From Hydrogenophaga pseudoflava NBRC 102511 (GTDB lineage Bacteria > Pseudomonadota > Gammaproteobacteria > Burkholderiales > Burkholderiaceae_C): 64,000 nucleotides of DNA. The notes under the pieces were generated by a model. The model was not told where the DNA came from. It did no database searches and saw nothing but the letters and a program-made list of their open reading frames with translations. A program made the position numbers and the translations under genes. The stretch lies in NCBI RefSeq assembly GCF_001592285.1, contig NZ_BCWQ01000001.1, positions 62,001 to 126,000 on the forward strand, given 5' to 3'. Positions 32,089 through 41,865 of this stretch are shown here, piece by piece; positions within the stretch are counted from its first letter, which is position 1, and each line of letters begins with the position of its first letter.

Positions 32089-34520
32089 GCCTCGGCGACC
32101 GCCTCGGCGGTCACGACCTGGTTCAGCGCCCGCGCCATCACCGGCCGGGTTTCGACCAGGCGCAGCCAGCGCTTGGTCATCAGCTTCTCGCAGCTGCGGC
32201 GTGTCATGGTGTGGGTGCGGCCGCCCAGGCTGTTGAACATGAACAGGCTGGCCTTCTGGCTGCTCCAGACCAGCTGCGCCCGCAGCCACTCGCCGCCGGA
32301 GTACAGGTCCACCCAGGTGCCGGTCGTCATGCGCGCGAGCAGCATCGCCGGTTCGACCGCGTCCGTGTTCACATCCGCATCGGTTGTGACTGCGATCTCC
32401 GCGAACGCCTCCACCACCTCCGCCGCTTCCGAGGCCTCGCTGCTGGTGAGCGGCATGGTTTCACTGAACCCGGCGCTGGCGAGTTCGCGCGCGCCGATCC
32501 AGGGCTGTTCGCGCGGGGTGGGTTTCTGCTGCTCGGGCGATGCGGGTGCCAGCAGGGTGGCCAGCGCCTGCTGCTCCGACTCGCTGACCTCGGGTGTGAG
32601 CGCCGTGGCATGGCCGTCCACCCGGGCGCGGGCGCGCCGCAGCCGCAGCACGGGTTCGTGCAGCTTGAGCAGGGCGTCGAAAAAGGTCCGGGTTTCGTCG
32701 GGTGACTGGCCCAGGCTCTCCAGCCCCTGGCGCAGGGTCATCAGCATGCCGGGCACGATCTGGAACAGCTGGCTGGGCTGGCGCAGGGTCACCTGGCTGC
32801 GTGTGCTCCACAGCAGGTGGCCGATGACCTTGCGGTAGCCAAACGGGTCCGGCCCCTTGCCGGGGTGCTGCAGCTCGGCCGAGGCGATCACCAGCGACCA
32901 CGAGCCGTACAGGAAGTCGAGCACGATGGCGGGTGCGTCGTAGAGGTCGGGCCGGTGGCTGATTTCCCAGGCGATCTGGTCCGCCAGCTCCTGGCGCCGC
33001 TCGGCGAAGTTCAGTGCCTGCAGCTGCCGCTGGCGGCGCTGCTCCTGCGCCTCGTCGTCGCTCGCCCACTGCGCCTTGAGCTCGTCCAGGGCGGAGGCGA
33101 AAGGGCCGGCCTCCACCGACCCGCTGTCGTTGAGCGAACGGACCTGGGCGCGCACCGGTTCGAAAAAGGCTTCGAAGCCGGGAGAGAACTCGTCGTTGTA
33201 GCGGAAGCTGCGCTGGGCCACCGCCTCGATCCACAGGCGCGCGGGGTGGTCGCCGCGGCTGAAGTAGCGCGGCTCGGCCATGGCCAGACGCAGCAGCGCC
33301 GGCTCCAGCGCCACCACCGCCTCGCGCACCGGTGCCAGCAGCAGCGGATCGCCCGAGACCTGGTTGACCAGCTTGCGCACCACGTCCAGACCGACGGCCT
33401 GCGACACCTTGTCGGCCTGGTGCTTGAGCTCCAGCAGGACGCGGGTGCGTTCGTGCGGCGCGGCGTAGTCGCCCCACTGGTCCGCATCCAGCGGCGAGGC
33501 CACGTCGACCGGTCGCGCCGGGCGTTCCACCGCGGGCAGGTCGCGGTAGCGTGTGCGCTCCTGCTCCAGTTCTTCGGGCGCGGGCTGGGGCAGCCGGGCC
33601 AGCAGGTCGACGTGGTGCAGTTCCTGGCGCACCTGCTCGAAATACGCGTTGTCCAGCGGGTGATCGAACACCGCCTGTTCGCCGGCCATGAAGGCCTGCA
33701 GCACCTCGTGCTGCAGCGGCGTCTGGGTGCGCGCCAGGTCCTTCATGCGCAGCGACATCGGCGGTGCGGGGGTGTCCAGTCCCTCCCGGGAAGGGGCCAG
33801 CCCGGCCCGCTCGGAGGGCGAGCCTTCCTCCAGCCAGCCCCGCGTGGACAGGTGCGTCGCGCTCTGGGGCGAACCGTCGGCCACCAGGCGGATGCGGTAA
33901 CCCGCCTCCTGCACCCGCGCCTGCTGCAGCATCAGGGCCACCTGTCCGTAGAGCTGGCTCAACTCCTTCGCCAGCGGGGCGACGATCTTCTGCATCCACA
34001 GGCTGCGCAACTGCGGGTCGGACTCGCGCTCGGCCATCAGGTCGCGCAGTGTGCGCACGAACACCGAGGGCCGCAGCGGGTTTTTCTCGGCGTGCACGGT
34101 GTCCAGGCCGATGAGCGAGCTCATGCGGGCGTCCACCATCGACAGCGACTGTTCGACCACCGGCAGCAGCGCCTGCAGCATGCGGGCCGCCTCCAGCGAC
34201 TCGTTGACCGAGTCGTCGTCCACCAGCGCCAGCAGGGACGAGTCGGACATGCGCCCCATCGACGAGGTGGGCCCGTCGTGGTCACCACGCTGGAAGGCCT
34301 GCTGCAGGCGCAGCGGGAACTGGGCGGTCAATGGGTTGCGCTGGCGTTCCAGGCTGAACCAGGCGCGTGCCAGCAGGGACCGCTGCGCCACCTCGCGGCT
34401 CTGGTTTTCCGCGTCCTGAAGCGCCGCCACCGTCGCGTTCAGGCTGCGGCCCAGCAAGGCTGGGGCTTCCCTGAGCACCCGGTCAAAGCATTGATCGAGC
34501 AACGACGGGGCTGAAGACAT
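32082..34520 (-). CDS. DUF1631 family protein
   Basis: An 812-residue, mostly helical, charged protein without signal peptide or membrane segments. It begins [20 protein letters not shown] and has the DUF1631 features: a helical N-terminal half, an acidic centre, and a C-terminal PilZ-like piece ([47 protein letters not shown]). The C-terminal similarity to PilZ suggests possible cyclic-di-GMP binding, but I did not find a clear RxxxR-(D/N)xSxxG. Function unknown. It is convergent and overlaps boxA by 7 bp. Confidence 0.8.
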   Translation of the reverse strand: MSSAPSLLDQCFDRVLREAPALLGRSLNATVAALQDAENQSREVAQRSLLARAWFSLERQRNPLTAQFPLRLQQAFQRGDHDGPTSSMGRMSDSSLLALVDDDSVNESLEAARMLQALLPVVEQSLSMVDARMSSLIGLDTVHAEKNPLRPSVFVRTLRDLMAERESDPQLRSLWMQKIVAPLAKELSQLYGQVALMLQQARVQEAGYRIRLVADGSPQSATHLSTRGWLEEGSPSERAGLAPSREGLDTPAPPMSLRMKDLARTQTPLQHEVLQAFMAGEQAVFDHPLDNAYFEQVRQELHHVDLLARLPQPAPEELEQERTRYRDLPAVERPARPVDVASPLDADQWGDYAAPHERTRVLLELKHQADKVSQAVGLDVVRKLVNQVSGDPLLLAPVREAVVALEPALLRLAMAEPRYFSRGDHPARLWIEAVAQRSFRYNDEFSPGFEAFFEPVRAQVRSLNDSGSVEAGPFASALDELKAQWASDDEAQEQRRQRQLQALNFAERRQELADQIAWEISHRPDLYDAPAIVLDFLYGSWSLVIASAELQHPGKGPDPFGYRKVIGHLLWSTRSQVTLRQPSQLFQIVPGMLMTLRQGLESLGQSPDETRTFFDALLKLHEPVLRLRRARARVDGHATALTPEVSESEQQALATLLAPASPEQQKPTPREQPWIGARELASAGFSETMPLTSSEASEAAEVVEAFAEIAVTTDADVNTDAVEPAMLLARMTTGTWVDLYSGGEWLRAQLVWSSQKASLFMFNSLGGRTHTMTRRSCEKLMTKRWLRLVETRPVMARALNQVVTAEAVAEAQ

Positions 34521-34660
34521 GGCAAGGCGGGGGAATGTGGGGTGTTGTTGTGCGAAAACTCACGCAGATTACACCGAGGCACGCCCTCCGTACAGGACGA
34601 ACTGGTCATTCACCCCGCAGATACAGCCGTCCATCGCCTTGGCGTACAGTCCGTTGTCCT

Positions 34661-35305
34661 ATGAATGCCGATGCACAAGTTTCTCCGACGCCATCCGGTC
34701 GTCCCTCTCTGCCGGTCGATGTGGTGATGCGGCGCGAGCCCGTCACGGGGCCGATGGCTCGGTGGCAGCGCTGGCGCTGGGTGCTGGCCGACGTGATGGC
34801 GGCCGGGGCCCCTGGCGAGGTGCCCGTGGGCGCCCCCGAGGCTGTGGCCGGCGCACCGCGCGAGGTCCAGCCGCTGCCGGGTGCGGTGGTGGTGGAGGGC
34901 GCACGGTACTGGCTGTTCAACGGCCTGCGCGCCACGCTGTACCGGGACGACGCAGAAGGCTATTTTCTGAACCTCAACAGCCCGTCGCCGTGCTTCTGGG
35001 TGTTCTGGCGCACCGACGATGCGCAGCTGATCGATGGCGAGCCCATGGCCGTGCCGCAGATCGCCACGCTCAGCTACCACGACGCTGGTCGCTGGCTTGA
35101 TGCCCAGGAAAAGGTGGACCAGGTGCCCGCCTCGCCCGAGGTGGTTGAATGGCTGCAGACCTTCGTGGCCGAGCACCACCATATCGAGCCCAAGCGCCGC
35201 AAGCGGCCCGACAGCTTCAAGCCACTGACCGACCGGTTCGGCCAGCCGGCCCGCGTGAGCACCGGCAAGGTGGGCCCGCGCCACAGCGGAGGAGAATCCA
35301 GATGA
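34661..35305 (+). CDS. DUF3305 protein, formate dehydrogenase-associated
   Basis: A 214-residue cytoplasmic protein. The DUF3305 core VDVVMRREPVTGPMARWQRWRWVLADV lies near the N terminus, and YWLFNGLRATLYRDDAEGYFLNLNSPSPCFWVFWR in the middle. This family is found next to DUF3306 and periplasmic formate dehydrogenases; its job in assembly is not known. It heads a run of overlapping genes, ending ATGATG with the next start. TACAGT (34645-34650) 10 bp before the ATG may be a -10. The start at 34661 gives the family N terminus. Confidence 0.82.
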   Translation: MNADAQVSPTPSGRPSLPVDVVMRREPVTGPMARWQRWRWVLADVMAAGAPGEVPVGAPEAVAGAPREVQPLPGAVVVEGARYWLFNGLRATLYRDDAEGYFLNLNSPSPCFWVFWRTDDAQLIDGEPMAVPQIATLSYHDAGRWLDAQEKVDQVPASPEVVEWLQTFVAEHHHIEPKRRKRPDSFKPLTDRFGQPARVSTGKVGPRHSGGESR

Positions 35306-36102
35306 TGCTTCGCATCGGCATCAGTGCACGCTTGCTGCACGAGCCCCCGCCAGGGCTGGGTCTGCCGCAGAAACGCCTGCAGTTCCTTGAAAGCTCCATG
35401 GCGCACTGGGTGATGGCCCATGGCGCGATCGCGCTCATGGTGCCATTCGTCGACGAAAACAGCCCCCACCTGGTCAACCGCGTGCCCGCAAGCGAGGTGG
35501 TGGACCTGCTCGACGGCCTGGTGCTGCAGGGCGGCATTGATGTCTGCCCCGAAACCTATGGTGGCACGCTGCTGCGGCCCGAATGGGCGGGCGATCCGGT
35601 GCGCGACCGCTACGAACTGGCCCTGCTGCGCGGCTTCATCGAGGCGCGCAAGCCGGTGCTCGGCATCTGCCGCGGAGCCCAGCTGATCAACGTGTACTAC
35701 GGTGGCACGCTGCTGCAGGACATCCCTTCGCAGCGCCGCAGCCCGGTGCTGCACCAGGACCTGGCCCACTACGACCGGCTGCATCACGAGGTCCGTTTTG
35801 AACCGGGCCTGCTGCTCGACCGGCTGTACGGCTCCTCGGTGCACAGCGTCACCAGCATCCACCATCAGTGCGTGGACCGTCTGGGCGAAGGGCTGATCGT
35901 CGAGGCCCGTTGCCCGCAGGACGATGTGATCGAGGCCATCCGCGCCACCGGGCCGGGCTTCGTGCTCGGCCTGCAATGGCACCCCGAGTTCCACCTGCTG
36001 CCCGCCGAGGCCCGCCAGGGCCTGATCGACAGCGGTCCGCTGATGGAAGCCTTTCTGCAGGCCACACGCGAACGGGCGGACCGCCACCGCAAACCCGCAT
36101 GA
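35302..36102 (+). CDS. Class I glutamine amidotransferase-like hydrolase (peptidase C26)
   Basis: A 266-residue cytoplasmic enzyme of the gamma-glutamyl-GABA hydrolase (PuuD-like) family. It has GLVLQGGIDVCPETY, the nucleophile Cys in PVLGICRGAQLINVYYGG, and the His-Glu pair in LQWHPEFHL, so the triad is complete. It overlaps DUF3305 upstream and DUF3306 downstream (ATGA), so it is translated with them. Known members cleave gamma-glutamyl amide bonds in polyamine breakdown. Its place inside a formate dehydrogenase accessory operon is unexplained and might reflect a cofactor or folate-linked role, which is speculation. Confidence 0.88.
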   Translation: MMLRIGISARLLHEPPPGLGLPQKRLQFLESSMAHWVMAHGAIALMVPFVDENSPHLVNRVPASEVVDLLDGLVLQGGIDVCPETYGGTLLRPEWAGDPVRDRYELALLRGFIEARKPVLGICRGAQLINVYYGGTLLQDIPSQRRSPVLHQDLAHYDRLHHEVRFEPGLLLDRLYGSSVHSVTSIHHQCVDRLGEGLIVEARCPQDDVIEAIRATGPGFVLGLQWHPEFHLLPAEARQGLIDSGPLMEAFLQATRERADRHRKPA

Positions 36103-36752
36103 GTGCCGCTGGCGACGACGGATTCTTCTCGCGCTGGTCGCGCCGCAAGGCGCAGGCCCGCGCGGGCGAGCCACTGCCAGAAGCGGCCGCGCCCCTGGCT
36201 CTTCCCCCGCAGCCCGCTGCTGCGGCCCCCGCAGCAGCGTTTCCTGTTCCTCCCGAAGATGTGGCCGCTGCGCCCGCGCCCGAGGCTGCGGAAGCCCCAC
36301 CGCCGCCCACGCTGGAAGACACGCAGCACCTCACGCCGGCCTCCGATTTCCGCCGCTTTGTGGCTAGGGACGTACCGCCCGAAGTGCGCAATGCCGCCGT
36401 CAAGAAGCTGTTCGCCGACCCGCACTTCAACGTGATGGACGGTCTGGACATCTACATCGACGACTACTCCAAACCCAGTCCGCTGTTGGCCGCCGACATG
36501 GCCCGGATGGTCAGCGCCCAGTTTTTGAAACTGGTGGACGACCCCGAAGACAACGACACAAAGAAGCCCGTGAACTTGGCCTCCGAAGCCATTGCCACGG
36601 ACGCCAGAGCAGAGCCTCCACCGGCCACAGAAGACACCCGCGCACCAGACGCGGCCGCACCCGAAGAGACCCCCCACGATGACCACGCTGATCTGCAACT
36701 GCAACCAGACCATGCCCCTGGACCCCAAGGCCCTGGGCCGGGCGCTGGATGA
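36099..36752 (+). CDS. DUF3306 protein, formate dehydrogenase-associated
   Basis: A 217-residue protein. It has a basic start (FFSRWSRRKAQARAG), an Ala/Pro-rich low-complexity stretch (about 25-75), the DUF3306 core (LTPASDFRRFVARDVPPEVRNAAVKKLFADPHFNVMDGLDIYIDDYSK) at about 80-130, and a Pro/Ala/Asp-rich tail. The tail is encoded by sequence that overlaps the next gene by 74 bp in another frame. No signal peptide. Always a partner of DUF3305 in these clusters; function unknown. Confidence 0.82.
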   Translation: MSAAGDDGFFSRWSRRKAQARAGEPLPEAAAPLALPPQPAAAAPAAAFPVPPEDVAAAPAPEAAEAPPPPTLEDTQHLTPASDFRRFVARDVPPEVRNAAVKKLFADPHFNVMDGLDIYIDDYSKPSPLLAADMARMVSAQFLKLVDDPEDNDTKKPVNLASEAIATDARAEPPPATEDTRAPDAAAPEETPHDDHADLQLQPDHAPGPQGPGPGAG

Positions 36753-38793
36753 AGACCTGAGCCTGCACACCACGCTGTGCCGGCGCGACGCCCCCTCCTT
36801 CCAGAAGGCCTGCCGCAGCCGCGACGACCTGGTGGTGGCCTGCACGCAGGAAAGCCGGCTGTTCGGTGAACTCTCGGCCCAGACCGAAGGCGCGGTGGAC
36901 CTGGACGTTCGGCCGATCCGCTTCGTCAACATCCGCGAAACCGGCGGCTGGGGCCGCGAGGCCCCGCAGGCCACGCCCAAGATGGCGGCCCTGCTGGCGG
37001 CGGCCCGCCTGCCCGATCCGGAGCCGGTGCCTACCGTCACCTACAACAGCGAAGGCCGCCTGCTGATCATCGGCCCGCTGGAGCGCGCCGAAGCCCTGGC
37101 TGCGCTGGTCAGCGACGCGCTGGACGTGACCCTGCTGCCCACGGGCGGCAGCGGCCAGCAGGCGCGCCTGTACCCGGTGCTCCCCGGCCAGCTGCACCGC
37201 CTGCAGGGCTGGCTCGGTGCGTTCGCCGTGACGGTGAGCGCCAGCAACCCGATCGACCTGGACCTCTGCACCCGCTGCAACGCCTGCGTGGCCGCCTGCC
37301 CCGAAGGTGCCATCGGCCTCGATTACCAGGTGGACCTGTCGCTCTGCAAATCGCACCGTGCCTGCGTCAAGGCCTGCGAGGCCGTGGGCGCGATCAACTT
37401 CCAGCGCGAAGCGCAGGAACGCGAAGAGACCTTCGACCTCGTGCTCGACCTGCGCGACGCCCCCGGCTTCACCCAGCACGCGCTGCCGCAAGGCTATGTG
37501 CACCTGCCGGCCACGGCCGATGCCCTGGCCCAGGTGCGCGCCGTTACCCAGCTGCGCGACCTGGTGGGTGAGTTCGAGAAGCCCAGGTTCTTCACCTACA
37601 AGCAGAAGATCTGCGCCCACGGCCGCAACCAGAGCGTGGGCTGCAGCGCCTGCGTGGACGTGTGCTCGGCCTCGGCGATTTCCAGCGACCTCAAGCGCAA
37701 CCAGATCGTCGTCAACCCCCACCTCTGCGTCGGCTGCGGCACCTGCACCACCGTCTGCCCCACCGGTGCGATCAGCTACGCATACCCGCGCGCCACCGAG
37801 CAGGGCGTCAAGCTGCGCACCCTGCTGGCCACCTACGCCAAGGCCGGCGGCCAGGACGCCGCCCTGTTGCTGCACAGCCAGGAAGCGGGCGCAGCGCTGG
37901 TCAACGACCTGGGCCGTCTGGCGCAGCTCGACAAGACGGTGCGCGGCGTGCCCGCCCGCGTGATCCCGCTGCCGCTGTGGCACACGTCCTCCACCGGCAT
38001 CGACCTCTGGCTCACCGCGTTCGCCTACGGCGCCCGCCAGGTCTGGGTGCTGATGACCGGCGAAGAAGCGCCGCAGTACCACGAGGCCCTGCGCGAGCAG
38101 ATGGCGGTGGCCGAATCCATCGTGCAGGCGCTGGGCTACAGCGGCCGCCACTTCAAGCTCATCGAGGTGCGCGACGCGCGCGACCTGCCGCTGCTCGACG
38201 CCGAGCTGGGCGAAGCGCCCGCGCAAGGCGTCACCAAGGCGGCCAGCTTCGCGGTGCAGCCCGAAAAACGCGCCACGCTCGACCTCGCGCTGGACCACCT
38301 GCTGCAGGACAGCGCGAACCGCATCAGCCGCACGAAGGATGCGGCCATCGCGCTGCCCGCCGCATCGCCTTTTGGCAGCCTGAACGTGGGCCGCGACGCC
38401 TGCACGCTCTGCCTGAGCTGCGTCAGCGCCTGCCCGGCCAGTGCACTGCAGGACAACGCCGAACGCCCGCAGCTGCGCTTCATCGAGAAGAACTGCGTGC
38501 AGTGCGGCCTGTGCGCCACCACCTGTCCCGAAAACGCCATCACCCTGCAGCCGCGCCTGCTGCTCTCCGATGAACGCCGTCAGCCGCGAGTGCTGAATGA
38601 AGCACAGCCTTACCAGTGCGTGCGCTGCGGCAAGCCCTTCGGCACGCTCAAGGGCATCGAGGTCATGCTGGCCAAACTCAGCGGCCACGCCATGTTCCAG
38701 GGCGAGGCGCTGGAGCGGCTGAAAATGTGCGGCGACTGCCGTGTGGTGGACATCTATTCGAACCCGGGCGAGTCCCGCATCTCCGATCTGTGA
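36679..38793 (+). CDS. Polyferredoxin-like 4Fe-4S protein of the formate dehydrogenase cluster
   Basis: A 704-residue cytoplasmic iron-sulfur protein. At least five ferredoxin-type Cys sets can be seen: CTRCNACVAACPEG, CKSHRACVKACEAVG, a CSACVDVCSAS / CVGCGTCTTVCPTG pair, and CTLCLSCVSACPAS with CVQCGLCATTCPEN near the end. A further C-terminal CVRCGKPF and CGDC may bind metal. The N terminus MTTLICNCNQTMPLD is distinctive. It probably moves electrons during assembly or reduction of the formate dehydrogenase. The ATG at 36679 is chosen because the family begins there; it lies inside DUF3306. Confidence 0.87.
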   Translation: MTTLICNCNQTMPLDPKALGRALDEDLSLHTTLCRRDAPSFQKACRSRDDLVVACTQESRLFGELSAQTEGAVDLDVRPIRFVNIRETGGWGREAPQATPKMAALLAAARLPDPEPVPTVTYNSEGRLLIIGPLERAEALAALVSDALDVTLLPTGGSGQQARLYPVLPGQLHRLQGWLGAFAVTVSASNPIDLDLCTRCNACVAACPEGAIGLDYQVDLSLCKSHRACVKACEAVGAINFQREAQEREETFDLVLDLRDAPGFTQHALPQGYVHLPATADALAQVRAVTQLRDLVGEFEKPRFFTYKQKICAHGRNQSVGCSACVDVCSASAISSDLKRNQIVVNPHLCVGCGTCTTVCPTGAISYAYPRATEQGVKLRTLLATYAKAGGQDAALLLHSQEAGAALVNDLGRLAQLDKTVRGVPARVIPLPLWHTSSTGIDLWLTAFAYGARQVWVLMTGEEAPQYHEALREQMAVAESIVQALGYSGRHFKLIEVRDARDLPLLDAELGEAPAQGVTKAASFAVQPEKRATLDLALDHLLQDSANRISRTKDAAIALPAASPFGSLNVGRDACTLCLSCVSACPASALQDNAERPQLRFIEKNCVQCGLCATTCPENAITLQPRLLLSDERRQPRVLNEAQPYQCVRCGKPFGTLKGIEVMLAKLSGHAMFQGEALERLKMCGDCRVVDIYSNPGESRISDL

Positions 38794-38798
38794 ACGAT

Positions 38799-39416
38799 AT
38801 GAACGAACCGATCCCCGTGTCCTCCGCCCTCGACGAAGAAACCGCCCGCGCCGAGGTCTATGGCCTGCTGGCCGCGCTGTACTACGCGCCACCCGGCCCC
38901 GAACTGCTGGCTCAGCTGCGCGTGGCCGTGACCGAAGCGCCCGCGGCCGGCGGCTTCCTCGAAGAACCGTGGCGCCAGTTCGTCGGCACCGTGCGCGACC
39001 TCAGCGACGAACAGGTGGCGAACGAGTACGACGCCCTGTTCGGCGGCGTCGGCAAGCCCGAGGTCTACCTGTTCGGCTCGTTCTACCTCAGCGGCTTCCT
39101 GAACGAAAAGCCGCTCGCCGCGCTGCGCAGCGACCTGGCCGCCCTGGGTCTGGCGCGCGACGAGGCCATGCCCGAAACCGAAGACCACTTCGCCTGTGTC
39201 TGCGAAGTCATGCGCTACCTCATCGCCGGTGACGACGTGGAAGTGGCCAACCTCACCCAGCAGCAGAAGTTCTTCAGCGCCCACGTGCAGCCCTGGGTGC
39301 CCGCCATGTGCGAGGCCATCAGCGCCCACCCCAAGGCCCGGTTCTACGCCGCGCTGGCCGGTTTCACGGCGGCCTTTGTCAGCGTGGAGTCGCAGGGTTT
39401 TGATCTGATGGTGTGA
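38799..39416 (+). CDS. TorD/DmsD-family molybdoenzyme chaperone
   Basis: A 205-residue cytoplasmic chaperone that in known systems binds the Tat signal and apo-form of a molybdoenzyme. Family features: ARAEVYGLLAALYYAPPG, VANEYDALFGGVGKPEVYLFGSFYLSGF (the conserved EYxxLF and PY/GS region) and EDHFACVCEVMRYLI. The most likely client is the formate dehydrogenase alpha subunit encoded at 46.7 kb. A GTG at 38790 overlapping the previous stop is an alternative start. Confidence 0.9.
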   Translation: MNEPIPVSSALDEETARAEVYGLLAALYYAPPGPELLAQLRVAVTEAPAAGGFLEEPWRQFVGTVRDLSDEQVANEYDALFGGVGKPEVYLFGSFYLSGFLNEKPLAALRSDLAALGLARDEAMPETEDHFACVCEVMRYLIAGDDVEVANLTQQQKFFSAHVQPWVPAMCEAISAHPKARFYAALAGFTAAFVSVESQGFDLMV

Positions 39417-39442
39417 GCGTGACCACCTACTGAAAGCCCGCC

Positions 39443-39925
39443 TTGGAAATCACCCTGCTCTGGATTCTGTGTGCCGCCCTGATCGTGGCGGGCCTCGCCG
39501 GCACCGTGCTGCCGGTGTTGCCGGGCACGGTGCTGGTGTGGGCGGGCATCGTGCTGGGCGCCTGGATCGACGACTTCCAGCGCGTGGGCACGACCACCCT
39601 GGTGGTGGTGACGGTGTTGGCCGCGCTGGCCTGGGTGCTGGACTACGTGGCCGGGCTGCTCGGCGCCCGCAAGGCCGGCGCCAGCCGGCAGGCCCTGCTG
39701 GGCGCGGCCATCGGCACCGTGGCGGGCCTGTTCATGGGCGTGGTGGGTGTGCTGTTCATGCCCCTGGTGGGCGCGGCGCTGGGCGAGTACCTGGCGCAGA
39801 AAGACCAGACCCGCGCGGTCCGCGTGGGTGTGGCCACCTGGCTGGGCATCATGCTCGGCCTGCTGGCCAAGGTGGTGCTGGCCTTCGTGATGGTGGGTCT
39901 GTTTGTCGCGGCGCTGCTGATCTGA
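39443..39925 (+). CDS. DUF456 membrane protein
   Basis: A 160-residue integral membrane protein with four or five hydrophobic helices and Gly-rich small-residue motifs ([44 protein letters not shown]). It matches DUF456. The proposed start is TTG at 39443, 26 bp after the TorD-like gene; no ATG gives the expected N terminus. Function unknown; no link to formate oxidation is evident. Confidence 0.82.
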   Translation: MEITLLWILCAALIVAGLAGTVLPVLPGTVLVWAGIVLGAWIDDFQRVGTTTLVVVTVLAALAWVLDYVAGLLGARKAGASRQALLGAAIGTVAGLFMGVVGVLFMPLVGAALGEYLAQKDQTRAVRVGVATWLGIMLGLLAKVVLAFVMVGLFVAALLI

Positions 39926-39952
39926 GGCGCGCCGCCGGCGCATAGCCGGTGC

Positions 39953-40756
39953 TCAGGCGCCGACGGGTTCGCGGTCGGGCTGCAAGGTGGTGGCAAGCGT
40001 GCGCGCAAAGGTTTGCTCGCGAACCAGGAAGTCCCAGCGTTCGACGCGGCAGCGCTCCTGGGCCGGCGCCCAGCGCACGATGTTCACCGAGTTGGGCACC
40101 CCGGGCCGCAGGCGCGAGGACACGGCGGTGCCCGCCTGCACCACCCACAGCCGGCGCGCCTGCCCGTGCAGAGCCAGTGTGTAGGGCAGGTGGATGTGAC
40201 CTCCCAGCAGCAGATCGGCCCCGGCCTCGGCCCAGACCCGCAGGGCCTCGTCGTGGCCGCGCAGCAGGTGGTGGCGGTCGCGCGGCTCGGTCACGGCCAG
40301 CGGCTGGTGCACCACCACCACGCGCAACTGGCCGGGGTCTGCAGAGCTCAGCAGTCTGGCCACGCGGTCGATCTGCGCAATGGACAGGTCGCCGTTGCGG
40401 TGACGCCAGGCCCGGGTGGTGTTCGCGCCGATGACCAGCCATTCGGGGGCTGCGATCACCGGTTCGAGGTCGGTGCCGAAGGCCGCGGCATAGCGCGCGT
40501 AGGGCCGGGCCAGGCGCTCCCGCAGGTCCAGCAGCGGAATGTCGTGGTTGCCGGGGATGGCCAGCACCGGCGCGCCCAGCCGGTCGACGAAGGCCCTGGC
40601 CGCCTGGAATTGGGCCGGCCGGGCGCGCTGGGTGATGTCGCCCGAGAGCACCACCAGGTCTGGTTGCTGCTGCGCGGCCAGGTCCAGTAGCGCGGCCATC
40701 ACGGGCGCCTGCTCGGTACCGAAGTGGGTGTCTGAAATGTGCAGCAGTACGCTCAT
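39953..40756 (-). CDS. Calcineurin-like metallophosphoesterase
   Basis: A 267-residue cytoplasmic hydrolase of the CpdA/Icc-like group. The dinuclear metal motifs are intact: DTHFG near residue 9, GDITQ around 40, GNHD around 69, VVHQPL and GGHIHLPY toward the C terminus. It could cleave cyclic nucleotides or lipid phosphates. Its start overlaps the stop of the lipid-kinase-like gene as ATGA, so the two are coupled and a shared lipid-phosphate role is possible. Confidence 0.9.
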   Translation of the reverse strand: MSVLLHISDTHFGTEQAPVMAALLDLAAQQQPDLVVLSGDITQRARPAQFQAARAFVDRLGAPVLAIPGNHDIPLLDLRERLARPYARYAAAFGTDLEPVIAAPEWLVIGANTTRAWRHRNGDLSIAQIDRVARLLSSADPGQLRVVVVHQPLAVTEPRDRHHLLRGHDEALRVWAEAGADLLLGGHIHLPYTLALHGQARRLWVVQAGTAVSSRLRPGVPNSVNIVRWAPAQERCRVERWDFLVREQTFARTLATTLQPDREPVGA

Positions 40757-41700
40757 GAATCGGCCTGGAGCAGATAGAGCGGCTGTTCGAGCACGCGGAA
40801 GTCGATCGGTGCACGCATGCGCGCCACCTCACCGTCGAAGGCCACCATCACCTCCCGGCGGCCCGGCAGCAGCCGCGGCCGGGCCACCAGGTGGTGGAAC
40901 TCGAAGCTCTCGACACCAGCGGCTTCGCCCAGGCGGCCCATGGCGCCGTGCAGCAGCAGCCCGAGCATGGACAGGGTGCCGATGGGGCGCAGCATCAGCG
41001 CGGCCATGCTGCCGTGTCCGGGCGTGCCGGCGATGGTGTCCTCCGGGTGGGCGCCGAACTGCTCCAGCTGCAGCCGGTTGTTGCCCACGAAGAGCGTCAG
41101 CGTGTTCACATCGCGCACCTGGTCGCCCAGCTCGATGTGCAGGCGCAGCCGGCGCTGCGCACGCAGCAGGGTGGCGCAGGCCGCCACGAAGGCCACCCAG
41201 CGGCTGCGGCCGAAGCGCGCCTTGAAGGCCTCGCGGTCCTGCAGCAGCTCGGGGTAGATGCCCAGGCTGGCATTGACCAGGAACACCCGGTCGTTGATGG
41301 CGCCCACCTGCACCGGCTGCGGTCGCGCATCCATCAGCAGCTGTGCCGCTGCGGCCGGGTCGGTGGGAATGCCGTGGGTCCGGGCGAAGTAGTTGAAGGT
41401 GCCATAGGGCATCACCCCCATGGTGCAGCCGGCCGCGTGCGCCGCCTGGGCAACGGCGTTGAGGCTGCCGTCGCCGCCCACGGCGACCACTGCCGAACGC
41501 CGCTGCACCGCCTCCGCCGCGGCCCGGGCCGCCACGCGCGGCAGTTCGGCCGGCTCGCAGACCCGCAGTTCGCCCCGGCGACCGCGCGCCGCCAGGGCCG
41601 ACTCGATCACGGCCCGTTTGGCGTCGACGTCCTGGGCGCCGGCCCCGGCATTGATGACGAACAGCAGCGGTGAGTCGGGGTCGAAGGGGGGTGCCGGCAT
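40753..41700 (-). CDS. Diacylglycerol kinase-family protein
   Basis: A 315-residue protein of the DAGK catalytic/YegS family: LFVINAGAGAQDVDAKR at the start, the nucleotide motif VAVGGDGSLNAVAQA around residues 70-84, and MPYGTFNYFARTHGIP. It probably phosphorylates a lipid such as diacylglycerol or a sphingoid base. The ATG at 41700 fits the family; the frame is open upstream across the intergenic region and ExoD antisense. Translationally coupled to the metallophosphoesterase. Confidence 0.87.
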   Translation of the reverse strand: MPAPPFDPDSPLLFVINAGAGAQDVDAKRAVIESALAARGRRGELRVCEPAELPRVAARAAAEAVQRRSAVVAVGGDGSLNAVAQAAHAAGCTMGVMPYGTFNYFARTHGIPTDPAAAAQLLMDARPQPVQVGAINDRVFLVNASLGIYPELLQDREAFKARFGRSRWVAFVAACATLLRAQRRLRLHIELGDQVRDVNTLTLFVGNNRLQLEQFGAHPEDTIAGTPGHGSMAALMLRPIGTLSMLGLLLHGAMGRLGEAAGVESFEFHHLVARPRLLPGRREVMVAFDGEVARMRAPIDFRVLEQPLYLLQADS

Positions 41701-41865
41701 GGTTGCGAGAGGGCGAAAGGACAGAGTGTGAGTCGGCACGGCTGCGCGGCGTTCAGTTTTTTTCGATCGACGCGTTCGGCCCAGGCTCCTTGCACCGCGC
41801 ACCGCCAGCGGGCACAGTGCGGGTGTTTTTTCCTTCAGCGAGACCATGCGTCTCCTGGATCCCGC

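Noticed and set aside
34521..34660. A second sigma-54 promoter before the DUF3305 gene
   Set aside because: GGTCATTCACCCCGC has 11, not 10, bases between GG and GC, and GGCACGCCCTCCGT lacks GC at -12.
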